Positions 11,803 through 23,566 of a DNA stretch of 64,000 nucleotides are shown here, in pieces (position 1 is the stretch's first letter; each line of letters begins with the position of its first letter). Made by a program: the position numbers and the translations under genes. Source of the DNA: Endomychus coccineus (Eukaryota > Arthropoda > Insecta > Coleoptera > Endomychidae); NCBI GenBank assembly GCA_958510875.1, contig OY294070.1, forward strand, positions 117,346,703 through 117,410,702, given 5' to 3'. The notes beneath the pieces were generated by a model. That model was given only the letters and a program-made list of their open reading frames with translations. It was not told the DNA's origin and did not search any database.

Positions 11803-13293
11803 CAGGGTCCCCCATAATAGATTACCCATTTTAATATTTGAATTAAAATTTTTTTAGTTAACAAAACAAACTTTTTATTTTACTAAATTACAGCTAACTA
11901 TTTGGGATACATGATAAATTATAAATATTTGGCTAATTTAATCCTAACTTTTAAAAATCACGTCTTCTAAATGACCTCCACCAACTTCAACACATTTTTC
12001 AATATTAGATAAAAAGTGGTTCGTTACACGGCGTAGCAAACCTTCGTCTATTCCTTCAACTTCTTCACGAATTTCGACTTTCAGTTCCTCGATTGTACTT
12101 GGACGACTCGCAAACACTTTGGCTTTTAAATATCCCCACAGGGAAAAATCGGGTGCCGTTAAGTCGGGGGACCTCGAAAGCCAAGGCAAATCTCCGAATC
12201 GAGAAATGAGTCGACCATTAAACATTTCTCGCAGGACCCTCATTGAGTTTCTGGCGGTATGAGCTGTTGCCCCATCTTGTTGGAATAGCAAGGCATTGTT
12301 TAGTAATCCTCGTCTATTTAATTCTGGAATGAGAAATGTCTCTAGCATATTAACGTAGCGCTCGGATGTTACTGTTACAGTGCGGTTATTTTCATCCTCA
12401 AAAAAATAAGGGCCAATAATACCAAATGATTCTACTCCACACCACACAACAACTTTTGGATTATGGAGGTTCTGTGTAAAGATTTCACGAGGATTTTCAT
12501 TTGACCAGTATCTAAAATTCTGTTTTTGACCATGCCGTTTAAATAAAAATTTGCTTCGTCGGTCATTAGGAGACTGTGAATTGCTCCCTGATGTAAATTC
12601 AAAAATTCTTGACAAAATGCTAGCCTGGCTTCTTTATCTTGATTACTAAGGTGCTGTGCCATTTGGTATTTATAGGGATGAAATTTTGAATCCCTTTGAA
12701 GAATTCGATCTAAGCTTCCCTTCGATATTCCTAGGATAAGGGTTTGTCGATTAGCAGACCTTTTAGAACTTCTCGTAAACGTAATTCTAACTCGTTCAAT
12801 AATTTCTGGTGTGCGAACTGTTCTTCGATGTCCAGGCTTCTTCAAATTTTGTACAGAGCCATTTTCACGCCAATGACGAACCCATAACTTAACAGTTTTA
12901 CCATTACGTGCGTGACCCCTATTGTTATTATTAAACTGACGCCGGAATGCACGCCTAACTTCTTCTATCGAATTGCTTCTTATGGAAGTTTCTACACAAA
13001 ACACACGTTGTTGGACTGAGTGATCCATGAAAGTTCAAACGGATGTTGAAATGATGTCTCAAAGCAAAAAAATTAAATGATTATTTATGAAAACTAACAA
13101 ACTTCTCGTAGAAAAAAGGCGTTCCACGAAATTATCAATTTAAAATTTATTCGTGACAGGCGCCTACTTGATTAATAATTTACTTAAATCCCAAAGACTA
13201 CAGAAGATAATCCCAGAGAGAACAACCTATTTAGTTATCTCGTAGGGAATTTATTAATAATATAAAATGGGGAGTCTATCATGGGGAACCCAG
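11803..13293 (-). mobile_element. mariner (DD41D) with ~31-bp TIRs and TA target duplication
   Basis: The left end CAGGGTCCCCCATAATAGAT matches the reverse complement of the right end, CTGGGTTCCCCATGATAGAC. Both continue to CCCATTTTA, giving ~31-bp imperfect TIRs. TA dinucleotides flank at 11801-11802 and 13294-13295. The 1,491-bp length fits a complete mariner-type element. The transposase is on the minus strand and has a single frameshift, so this is a structurally complete but inactivated copy. Confidence 0.9.
11944..13028 (-). pseudogene. mariner DD41D transposase, one frameshift
   Basis: The N-terminal part (12432-13028) contains the helix-turn-helix region (RNGKTVKLWVRHWRENGSVQ, HRRTVRTPEIIERVR, then SKGSLDRILQR) and the first catalytic Asp in LLMTDEANFYLNG. 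Near 12535-12545 the frame moves by one base. It continues as KQNFRYWS...VVVWCGVES and includes the second catalytic Asp (LFQQDGATAHTARNSM) and the third (SRSPDLTAPDFSLWG). There are 41 residues between the second and third Asp, the DD41D arrangement. The protein would cut and paste the surrounding TIRs. All catalytic residues survive; only the frameshift disables it. Start chosen at the MDHS methionine. Confidence 0.9.
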
Positions 13294-13295
13294 TA

Positions 13296-14811
13296 GAATA
13301 TGAAACAATTATATAAAACCCAGTAACCGAATTAAATGATTGGCGAAGAGTAAATTTGCAACGCACACTATTTATTTCCAAGCGGCAAAACTAATTATAT
13401 TTTCTTTTTGTTTATATTGAATATCTTATTGTTGAAATGATATTAATTTTAATCAAAATAAGTACACAAGCTTTTTTCCGAGAAACAAGGGGTGCACAGA
13501 TTAAACTTGCTCCAGGACCCTGAATATGTAATTATGCCACTGATTCTAAGAGGAAAAACATTTTGGGATGGGTATTGAATTCCAAGTAACGTCGTGTCAT
13601 GTTTTTTTGGCGCCATGATTTATGCACTATGTTTAACACTAATCATCTCATCATTTATTTAATGATATTAAACTGAAGGAAATGGCCAATAAAGATATTG
13701 AATATTTTTTGTATACCTATTACTTCATATTTCTATTTAATAAGCTGAGAACTAAAATATAATTACAACAGCTCTTATATAAACTATACTTATACAATCG
13801 ATCCAACAAAAACCATATGCATATTCCTGTCTTCATTGGTTTTCGTGAAAACCAGACGCTTCATAGTAAATAACGCTTGACTGCGCGTAAACGTGAAACC
13901 CAATCCAATTAAACAGAAATATGATGAATGAACGAGAGTACTAGAACCAGTGTTAAATCAACATAAGCTGTCGATTAATAGAAAAAAAATACGACAGGAA
14001 GGAAGAAACTTGTTTCCTTGAATAAATTTTCCGCTCCGAAAACTGAAAAAAACTTTCATGTCATTCAATTAATTAAATTTAAGACGTACAAGCCAATTAG
14101 ATATCGTTATATATTAATTAATCTTAAATGTGCTATACGGAGACGGTTAACTAGTGTCGAAAGAGCCTCCTCGCAACTCTCACAGATCGTCTGTCGCGCA
14201 TACACCGGCTTGGCTGATGCCACAAATACAGACGAACTTTCAAGTCTAGTCATGTTAATGGTAATTATATCTTCTTTTTGATAAATACCTGCCTATGATG
14301 AGACAGGACGAATTAATAATGATTTCAACTAGGATAGATTAGTGTAAGGTTTAATTATTTAATTTCATCTTTAACACTTTACATGATCTAATTAATATAA
14401 TACACTCAAAGAGTACATGCAATGAAAAAGTCTCTGATTGATACTTATATCATATCTAATTAATTTCATCTGATTTCGGAAATCATATCATCACATATAA
14501 TGTCTAATGATGAAATCATTATATTTCTGAAAGCCATCAATAAATTTAATTTGCTGTGTGATTCATCGATGGATTTTGTCGATTGAGGAAGTAATTAACA
14601 ATTAAACTTAATTTTGTTTAAGTACATACTTTCATATGTTTGCAAAATCTATTTTCAGCTCTATGTATTTCGTTCGAAAAATTGTGCTTTGCAGGAATAT
14701 ATCAATTGATCAAATGACTTCCCTAACTTTTGTAAGCAAACTAAGTTTCGGACACTTCCGCGGGTCAAAAGTATTATTGCAGGAACAGAAAATATAATGG
14801 AAATACTCGAG
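13296..14811. other. mostly unassigned; weak exon candidate near 14.15-14.27 kb
   Basis: Nothing definite. A GC-richer patch at 14150-14270 stays open in one frame (RRLTSVERASSQLSQIV...ADATNTDELSSL) and is followed by GTAATT, which could be a splice donor. No family is recognised and the evidence is too thin to call a gene. Confidence 0.25.
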
Positions 14812-14912
14812 GAAAAGGTGAAAAGTCCCTGAAAAATTAAACAAGAAATGATTTATTTGGTCAAAACTGATTTTATTTATCAACATAATCTTTTTGTAGC
14901 CCGATTAGTCCA
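14812..14912 (-). mobile_element. mariner right-end fragment
   Basis: Read on the minus strand, this matches the right terminal region of the mariner ending at 41887. Shared blocks are AGTCCCTGAAAAAT, AAACAAGAAATGATTTATT, TGGTCAAAACT and GTAGCCCGAT. No coding sequence or left end remains. Confidence 0.7.
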
Positions 14913-15083
14913 GGCATTTAAGGATGAAAATCGACGATTTTTGTCCGAATTTCCGCGAGGTCTAATTTTGATCTATTCTTATGTATTTTGACACGCTGAA
15001 CACGATGGTGTAGATTAAAGTTGGATTAACCTTGTGCTCGAAAAATTATGGCCATTTTTTGGACCCGAAAATAGCAATTTTTC

Positions 15084-15957
15084 GATTTTTTGCGTTTTGA
15101 GACAAAACTATGAGTTTTATGAAAAAATGTTTCGAACAAAAGTTGTTAGAAAAATTAATACGCAACTTTAAGATTTAGTCTCAAGTCGATTCAAGGTTGT
15201 GGGCCCAAGATAGGGCCCATTTAATGTGTTTTTTGACATATTGAAAAAATGAGTATATGTCAAAGAGTTTTCAATTTTTCATATTCTGTTTTGGTGAAAA
15301 GATAGTATTTTCTTCTTCTTTTATTCGGTTTTTAGTATTTTGACTTATCTCATTTTTTGGAGTCACTATCGGCCATTTTGAAAAATCCGTATTTTGCTAA
15401 TTTCAGACGGAATACTAATGTTATCAATCTAAAACCAAAATTATTCGAAAGACTTCATCATTCTGCATATAATATCCAAAATTCAAGCATTTTGCTCCGC
15501 CATTTTGAAAATTTTGGACCAACGAAAAATCCGAACTTCTTGAGGTTAGAAATTTTGTACGGAACCCTAATTCTAGGTTCTATTAGAGATTTTGATAGCC
15601 AGTATTTTAAGTCTAAGCAGATTGATTTGGGTCGAATAGAAATGAAGCTATCCTATAAAAAGAATAAAAATACCATCTTTTCACTAAAACAGAATACGAC
15701 AAAATGGAAAACTCCTCGACCTCAAATCGACTTGGGACTAGAGCCAAGAGTTTTTCCAAACTCTTTTGATCGAAACATGTTTTCATAAAACCGATAGTTT
15801 TGTCTCAAAACTCAAAAAATTCGGATTATTATACGGATTTTTCAAAATGGCCGATTGTGATTCCAAAAAATGAGATAGGTCAAAATACTAAAAACCAAAT
15901 AAAAGAAGGATGAAAATACTATCTTTTCACCAAAGCAGAATATGAACAATTGAAAAC
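15084..15957. repeat. foldback repeat with two crossing inverted-arm pairs
   Basis: Arm A (about 15084-15140, TTTTGAGACAAAACTAT...TTTCGAAC) is the inverse of about 15759-15815. Arm B (about 15286-15400, AAAGATAGTATTTTCTTC...GGCCATTTTGAAAAATCCG) is the inverse of about 15828-15957. The order A-B-A'-B' means the arms cannot nest in one hairpin. An open frame at 15357-15788 lies inside and has no recognisable motif. Related low-complexity sequence continues to about 16440, where ATGGAACACCTTGTATA resembles a TA-flanked mariner-type end. Confidence 0.6.
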
Positions 15958-16455
15958 ATCTCCATGGAAGTCAATGGAGCACAATTTGAACATTTGATTT
16001 AAACACGCAGATTTAATTTTTTTCATTGTAAGCATGACAACACAATTCAATTTTCTTACGAATGTGATTCTTTGAAGATTGTTTAAGTTTGTAAAAAAGG
16101 CTCAATAAAAATGAGCTTGTACATTGTACAAATAACCAAAATATTCAAGGTGGCGCATTCGAGCAACAAAATTAATTTTTGGCGAAAACGGTTCATCAAA
16201 TTCACGTTTTTCATACACCGTTGTAAAGAGGCTTCCAAGACCTTTCAAATGACGTATCACTCAACCCCTCTCCCCTATTCAATTTTGAGGGGTTGAAGCG
16301 CCGCCTATTAGGGGGTTGCTCGTTCAAGCCTCAAATATACGTCAAAAGATGTCCCCCAAACAAAATCATTCGACGTGCTCCGGGAGATTTTTCCACTCAC
16401 TATGGGATAAGAAATATACGGGTTGGCTCGTCTGAGATGGAACACCTTGTATAAT

Positions 16456-17160
16456 ATTTGTATGCTATTTTTGAATTTCCAGCGTGCTATATCTAGTAGT
16501 TAGAGGAAAAATAAAAATCGAATTATAAGATCCTTCATCTTGGTGAAAATTAAGAGGAAGCAATTTTTTTCAGCAGTGCAAATCAATCGCATAATAGAGA
16601 CATTTTGCATATACGTAGTTTCTACATGTACGTGTTCGTATACGGTATTTAACATACGAACATAACATTTAATTACTTTCCTCTCGATAGAAGAGACGGT
16701 GTGAATGAATGACTTGCCTGCGTTATGTGGTTGCAGTCTAGTCGAGTCAATATAGTTAGCAAAGCAATGTCTAATTTACCATTAGCAATATTTATATTCT
16801 AAATATTCTCATAATCACGGACTGACGTGCTAGGTCTCACAAGGAAGTAGACCTTCCAGTTCTTCTGAGAAGACTATAAAAATTCATAGCAGTAGTTCAT
16901 GTAACGATGTCTTCGCATAAAACCGGTGCGTAGTTCTTAGTACTTCTGGCGCGACAGAAAAAGTTCTATTGGTTTCACTTAGGAACTTTTATAAAATGCA
17001 TTATTGGAATGAATAATTCAGATACTTATACCATAATAAGTATCCTTTATTCATGCCGAAATAAACACCGCAACCTTCATTACATATTAATAGACAATGT
17101 TGCTGCTTGAATCAGAAATTATAGTTCTCACGAGACGAAATATTTCAATTCCTTTGATGA
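16456..17160. other. unassigned sequence
   Basis: No coding or repeat structure could be supported. Confidence 0.4.
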
Positions 17161-17168
17161 CTTCTGAG

Positions 17169-19030
17169 CAGGGCCTATTTTTCCAGTAGGCCCGTGCCTA
17201 AGGCCCCTGAGTCAGGGGGCCACGTTCGACCCAACTGTGCCTGTTTAAAACAACAGTTCACTTTTTATATAACAATGATAAATTATTATTATTACGATCC
17301 GAATTCCAAATTTAATGCAATAACTGTCCAATATAATTATAATTGCATAAGTTGAAAAAAAATGCTATGCAATAGCTTTACCGCGGCAGTCCCCCAGTGC
17401 CACACTTTTTTTTTTTTTTTTATATCTGCAGTCGCAGATAATAAGTGCCATGCTTCCTAGAAAACATTTAAGCAGCAGTCGAAAAACGCAAGAAGAAAAG
17501 AATGAGAGAAAATGAACGAGAAAAGCAAGAAGGTGCAATGTTGTCTTTTCTTGAGAGAAGTTCTAAATCACATCCTAAAAAATTTGCGTGCTGCAAAATA
17601 TTTTTCTATAATTGTTAACTCGAATCCCGACATTTCTCATATTGACCAACTCACTTTAATCGTTAGCTATGTTTTACCGAACGGAAAATCATTAGAAACA
17701 TTTTTAGGCTTTGAGGGTATATTTTCTCATACTGCGGAGAATCTGGAAAATGTCAATGAATTAAAAAATTATCATTGATTTTTGCCAGGGACAAAGTTAA
17801 GATAACACGTCAAACATGGCTGGAAAGTATAATAGTTTACAGACAAAAATAAAACATAAAGATGGTCCGTTAGATCCAACGCTGTTAAATCTCTTGCAAT
17901 TGGGTTCAATGGAATTAAAATGACTTTAATCCATTGACATTTTGAAGAGTTTCCTATTCTGACTATTATTTGGAACAAATTATTAGAAAGGATCTATGCA
18001 ACCAGCAAATGTTTGCAAGGAATTAAAAATATCCTCACTATAGCTCGCGAACTGTATAAGAGTTTAATTTAAGAGGACAATATGGGGAAATTGAAGAAGA
18101 GGCACAAAAATCCTTCCATAAGGTATAAAGATGAAACTACCAGAATACGGAGGAGAAAAAAATGATCTTCTGAGGAAATTGGTTTTGTGGGACATGAAAA
18201 CTCCAAAATAAACACTTTTTTGTAATTTGAGACACATTAGTCATGGTTAGAAAAAAGGCAAGAATCTTACGATTCTGTTAATAATATTTTCAATACATTT
18301 TTTGTGGATAATTCCAAGATTTCCAAGTCTTAAAGATATTGGACAATATTACAATCAGGATATCGATGTAAATGACCTAGAAAATGAATGAATGCAATTT
18401 AAGGAAATGTATAGATCTAAATCTAGCAACATTGTTCAAGATCCTGAGAATTTTTTTTTATCGAATTTAACACTGTCTCAACATTTTCCAATGTTGAAAT
18501 ATTACTTCGGATATATTTGTCAATACCTATAAGTAACGCGCCAAGTGAACAATCATTTTCCACTCTAAAAAGGGTAAAACCATATCTTAGAAACTCTTTT
18601 AACCAAGATAACTTGGTGCTTTGGTGCTTCTAAACATGAAAAATGAGGTACTAGAAAACATAGATTCTAATGAAATTATAAGCCAATTTGCGGAAATAAA
18701 AATGCGCAAAAGAAAAATTTAAATATTCTAATTCAATGGGCTTTAGGCTAGTAGGAATGTTGGTTCTGTATTTTTTTCTCCATAACGATCGTTTTTTACT
18801 ATTTTATTATTTGTGTTCTGTGTTAGTTCTATTATTTTATTCATTTTGTGTTACATCTATTTCATGTTGACAAAATGATATGAATGTTGATTTTTGACAG
18901 TACTACTTAGTGTTATTGTTCTTTTGTTCTATTTCAGCCTGCGCCGCTATTAATGCTTTATTCTAATCCTACGAGGAGACCCCAGAAGACAGATGAGCCT
19001 AGTGCCCGCTAGAACAGAAAATAGGCTCTG
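17169..19030 (+). mobile_element. hAT element relic with near-perfect 8-bp TSD
   Basis: The left end CAGGGCCTATTTTTCCAGTA and the inverted right end CAGAGCCTATTTTCTGTTCT form TIRs, with GCC/GGCAC-rich inner blocks. Octamers CTTCTGAG (17161-17168) and CTCCTGAG (19031-19038) flank it with one mismatch, as expected for an ageing hAT insertion. Coding remnants of a zf-MYM1-like transposase lie on the plus strand. At 1,862 bp it is shorter than intact relatives. Confidence 0.85.
17512..18720 (+). pseudogene. hAT transposase relic (zf-MYM1-like)
   Basis: An open stretch of 88 codons reads ILKNLRAAKYFSIIVNSNPD, ISHIDQLTLIVSYV, LETFLGFEG, then HTAENLENV. This is the first part of the RNase-H-fold catalytic region, with DSTPD normally holding the first Asp; here it is NSNPD, so the residue is lost. 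Frameshifted remains of the next motif (CQGQSYDNxSNMAGKYNSLQ) follow at about 17780-17840. The dimerisation domain (LSIPISNAPSEQSFSTLKRV, KPYLRNSFNQDNLVL) lies at about 18510-18640, ending in a basic KMRKRKI tail near 18720. Many frameshifts and stops make this a dead copy. Confidence 0.8.
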
Positions 19031-19038
19031 CTCCTGAG

Positions 19039-19379
19039 TTCCGATCAGGAGAATATTGGGTTGCTGTTTCTAATACATATTCCCATCCAGATCATTGTAT
19101 TCGATTGATGGTTTTGAATCCAAGGTGGAGTTATAAAGAAAAACAAAATAATGAAACAAGTGAATGAGTATTCAATTACTATACCTACAGTAATATAAGC
19201 TTGTAACTTTCGTTTATGACGAACCAATCTATAGGGTACGAACTAAAGTATCATTAAACGTGATATGTGTTAGTTTTTTCGCAATTAACGTACCTGTTTA
19301 TAACGAAAGATGAACTCAATTAATATGCCCAATCCCACATCAAATTTCTTCTACCACATGAGGAAAAGACTGATCGATA
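19039..19379. other. unassigned; short shared repeat
   Basis: Contains ACGAACCAATC.A.AGGGTACGAA (about 19218-19241), which recurs near 36532-36554. Otherwise nothing was recognised. Confidence 0.35.
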
Positions 19380-19381
19380 TA

Positions 19382-21468
19382 CAGGATGTCCTCGAACTGC
19401 CTGGCCAAAATAAAACCGAAGATTCTTTGATTCGAAAAAAAGTTGATGAGCATTTTTGAGAGTGGAGCACAGAGCCTTAGAGACCATTGAAATGGCTCAA
19501 ACTTGAGGATGTAACGGGAAAAGTGTTCAGAACTTTTTTGTGGTCAATGTAATTCACTCGATATTTTTTATGTAGATAGCTTATCTAATTTGAAAACTTT
19601 TCTTACTCTTAGAAAATTTTGATAAAATCAACGGATTAGCTTGAAAAAATTAATTTTCGAGTCTCTGCAATTTTGGCTTACTAATTTTACTTGATTAAAA
19701 TACCTTAGTTGCCTTTGCTTTTCTAATGTCATTTTGGCATTTGAAGAATTTATTCTCAAAACTGTCAGTTTTTACTTTGCTTTCCGTAAAAATTTTATAA
19801 AATTAAGGCTCAAAATTTCACTAACACTGAAATGGTTGATATGTTATTGATTTATGGACTTTGTCGTTGCAATGGCCGGAGAAGGGAAAGATATCCGCAT
19901 CGCAGAATTCCAAATCGGCAAATCTTCGCGAAACTGGCAAATTTGAAGCAAATCGCAGAGAAACTGGACGCAGACGGACAAGAAGGACGTTAGAGCTCGA
20001 AGAAGCGATACTGGAAGCGGTTGAAACTGAACCTGGGATAAGCACACTACGTTTGGGACTTCGTATTGGAGCCTCAAAATCATTAGTTCATAATGTACTG
20101 AAAGAAGAACTGTTGTATCCCTATCATATTAAAACAGTTCGAGACTTATTGCCCATGGATCCAGGTCATCGGCTAGATTTCTGTCGGCTTATTGTCCAAA
20201 GACAAAACGCAAACCCCAATTTTTGTAGAAGAATTCTGTTCACGGACGAAGATATTTTCACGAGATGTGGTCTTTTTAACCTCCATAATGAACATTTCTA
20301 TGCTGATGAAAATCCTCATGAAACGGAAGTTACATATTTTCAGAATCAAACTAAAATCAATGTTTGGGTTGGAATTGTGGATAACTTTATTATTGGCCCT
20401 ACCGTTATACCCGATCGATTGAACGGGGAGAACTACTTGAACTTTTTGGAACAAAGGCTACTTGAACTGTTGGAAGACTTGCCCTTACACATTCGTCGTG
20501 GCCTGGTTTATCCATGATGGTGCACCTCCTCATTTCACATTAGCTGTGAGGCGACATTTGAATGCGGAATATCCAGATCGCTGGATAGGTAGAGGACACG
20601 ATGCACCAGTGAACTGGCCGGCCCGCTCCCCTGATTTGACCCCCTACGACTTCTTTCTATGGGGCGCTTTGAAGTCGAAAGTTTATGCAGCTCCAGTAAA
20701 TACACGAGAGGAATTGTTGCAACGAATTAATCATGAAGCGGATTTATTGAAGAATGATCCTGAAGTACTAGCCAGAGTTCAATCCAATTTCTTGAAACGA
20801 ATTAATTTGTGTATTCAGGAAAATGGGCAACATTTCGAACAATTGATGCCTTAGCGATTTCCCAAAAAGTTTTGTTGTTTCTTTTAATTTAGCATTTGTT
20901 TTTCCTAAATAATCACATCGTTTCCCCATTTCTATTGTTTTTATTATTCGTGTTTTACCGAGATATTAACCATTTCAGTGTTAGTGAAATTTTGAGTCAT
21001 AATTTTATCAAATTTTGACGGAAAGCAAAGTAAAAACTGACAGTTTTGAGAATAAATTCTCCAAATGCCAAAATGACATTAGAAAAGCAAAGGCAACTAA
21101 CGTATTTTAATCAAGTAAAATTAGTAAGCCAAAATTGCAGAGACTCGAAAATAATTTTTTTCAAGCTAATCCGTTGATTTTATCAAAATTTTTTAAGAGT
21201 AAAAAAAGTTTTCAAATTAGATAAGCTATCTACATATAGAAATATAGAGTGAATTACATCGACCACAAAAAAGTTCTGGACTCTTTTCCCGTTACATCCT
21301 CAAGTTTGAGCCATTTCTATGGTCTCTAAGGCTCTATGCACCGCTCTCAAAAACGGCTATTATTGACAGTAACTCACCTGCCAAATATTGTAAAAGTCCT
21401 CCATCACGTTCTCAAGTTATACCGAAAAAACAAAATTATTATTAGCCACGCAGTTCGAGGACATCCTG
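19382..21468 (+). mobile_element. long-TIR mariner (DD43D family), copy 1, arms partly deleted
   Basis: The ends CAGGATGTCCTCGAACTGC and, inverted, CAGGATGTCCTCGAACTGCG are flanked by TA (19380-19381 and 21469-21470). Compared with copies at 30603 and 50462, the left arm lacks roughly 180 bp after GTTGATGAG and the right arm lacks a different segment after AACAAAATTATT. That explains the 2,087-bp length against 2,329 bp. A second TA-flanked mariner-type end (CAGGGTGTTTCAG) starts a few bases beyond the right end. Confidence 0.92.
19805..20854 (+). pseudogene. DD43D mariner transposase, copy 1 (start lost, two frameshifts)
   Basis: The start codon seen in the other copies (ATGGCTCAAAA) is AAGGCTC here. 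Frame 1 covers the N-terminal HTH region, frame 2 runs LRETGKFEANRRETGRRRT to LEDLPLHIRRG with the first Asp in ILFTDED, and frame 3 has FIHDGAPPHF and SPDLTPYDFFLWG. The span is 1,050 bp, the same as in copies 2 and 3, and the two frame changes fall at the same places. Between the second and third Asp are 43 residues, because GHDAPVN is two residues longer than the family's usual loop. It is a defective cut-and-paste transposase. Confidence 0.88.
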
Positions 21469-21474
21469 TACATT

Positions 21475-22527
21475 ATACAGGGTGTTTCAGTTTTTTCGTT
21501 CATAACTTCGGCAAACGATAGAAGTTCTAAAAATAATAGGGGTCTTTCATATACAATTTTTCTCTAAATCACTTCAATTTCGAGATACAGGGTGTTGAAG
21601 TTTTGAAAAATTATTACATTTTCTCCATTATCTTCTAAACAAATGAAGATTTCCAGTGCAAACTTGGTAAACTTTAGTTTTACTGGATGAGAAATTTTTT
21701 AGGTGACACAATGTTCTTGAGACAAATACAGTAGCGTAGTTACGGGGTTTTGTACTCATTTAAACCCCTTAAACTTCTACGCCAATGGTTGAAACTTATT
21801 ATTGTATATAAATTTAAGAACTTTGATTTATTTTGTATAAAAAAGTATTCCTGATAAATTTGACTTAGAGGCTTCCTGTTCGAGCTATTTTGATTTTTCT
21901 AATCATTTAATTTCTTTTGAAAGGCTATTTAAAACGTGAGAAAATATTGAAATACCTATTTATTGGTAACGATGCTCAAAATGATCCATTTACTTCAACG
22001 CAACGTCGACATAGATTTCTCAACGACCTTCTCGTTCGAATTGATATTTTATTTTTAATTTCACCACAAGCTCTTCGAATATGATTAAGTAGATCTTTTC
22101 TATTATGAGCCGGCGTGGCATAATTTTATCTTTCAAATAATCCCGAGCGAATAAAAACGTATGGGCCAAAAATATTGTTTTTGTTAATGCCAAGCCAGAC
22201 ATTGACATTGAATTCTTCTTGAAAATTCCTAGATCTTGTACCATGATGGGTATTCATTTGGCCATAAGAAACTGAACAACAACGAAAACTTTCTCCAGCA
22301 AATATTGTGGACAGATGGAGTACATTTTACACGAACGTGGATTTATTAATTTCAACAATTTACGTTTTTATGGGCAAATGAACACCCATCATGGTACAAG
22401 ATCTAGGAATTTTCAAAAAGAATTCAATGTCAATGTCTGGCTTGGCATTTACAAAAACAATATTTTTGGCCCATACGTTTTACGAGACAGACTAACAGCC
22501 GCTGCATTCAGAATTTTTGGTAACTAA
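21475..22527. mobile_element. inverted fragments of a second mariner family
   Basis: Minus strand, 21475 to about 22265: a right end (CAGGGTGTTTCAG at a TA site) followed by transposase C-terminal sequence (AHNRKDLLNHIRRAC, RTRRSLRNLCRRCVEVNGSF) and the core RSRNFQEEFNVNVWLGI. Plus strand, about 22290-22527: the same core from another copy (ILWTDGVHFTR, INFNNL, then RSRNFQKEFNVNVWLGI and GPYVLRDRLTAAAF), carrying the first catalytic Asp. The ~100-bp overlap makes a palindrome, about 22164-22263 against 22371-22477. The second and third catalytic residues are absent, so nothing here is functional. Confidence 0.8.
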
Positions 22528-23559
22528 TCACGAAGACACTACACAATGAGGGAACAAATGCATGGATACAATTGCTTGTGATTCAGAAAATCTTAGTCAC
22601 TTCGGTTTATTTTAATAGTTCTAGGATGCTGCATTCCCTATCTCAAAGTTTATATAAACATTGTTCACTGATTGGACAATTACTAGTGCGAACTGGATTT
22701 GTGCATGTCCCTCAATGAAACCAATCAATCTGTTGGCTAGTATGATAGATGTACGAGCAAACAGTTGCGTTTTATTTTTGCTCACATCCTTGGCATCTCA
22801 ATCTCCTGACACATTTTCATCACTATCTTAGCACAAGGATGATGACACGTAATGCGGAATACATCAGAATGCTTTGTTTCGAGATTACGTTAACTGGCGA
22901 GAGAATTATTTAAAGAAATTCCCTAGAAACTCCTGGCCGTTTATTTTATTCACAACTGGAAGGCATTATAACAATGAGTAACGACAATTCAATTATATAA
23001 CAATGATGATTACCAATTTCCGCCAACTCATTTTCAATATAACATTTGTTCCGGTAGGCTATTTAACGACCGTCATTATAACTTATAAATATTTCATGAT
23101 GCATTCCTCCAAATTACGAATGAAGTGAAAAATGTGACGGTGTTGAAGTATTTATAAATCATCAAGCACTACTACTACTAGTTAGGTTGTTCACGTTTTT
23201 GAGAGTTTGGCATAATTTTATAATGACTTGCCACGAAGAGACGAGCTCCATCTTTGATCCGGAGGAGCCTACACAAAAAAGAACTGATATACTTAGTTTT
23301 ATCGGATATGGAAACGATTTAGCGACCAAGTTACAACTAGACACGTTGTAGCGCTATGTGAAAATCGCGAATGGTTTATAGAGCATTCTGTTCCCAGTAT
23401 TTCTTTAATTATTTTTTTCGCATGGGTTATTATGGCAAAACTTATTTGAAGACATGCAACACTCAGTTTCATTCAGAACATATACTCACAAATAATGAAG
23501 ATGAATCAAAACACAAAAAGCTAAATTTGCACTATATTAACTGTGAAGCATTACGTTGA
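22528..23559. other. unassigned sequence
   Basis: Short frames only, no motifs. No repeat ends were recognised. Confidence 0.4.
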
Positions 23560-23566
23560 CAAGATT

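Noticed and set aside
15357..15788. 143-codon plus-strand ORF
   Set aside because: It crosses a foldback arm and its loop, has no recognisable motif and no coding-like composition.
19821..20454. Minus-strand ORFs opposite the DD43D transposase (also at 31186-31819 and 51045-51678)
   Set aside because: They are antisense shadows, repeated in all three copies only because the transposase sequence is.
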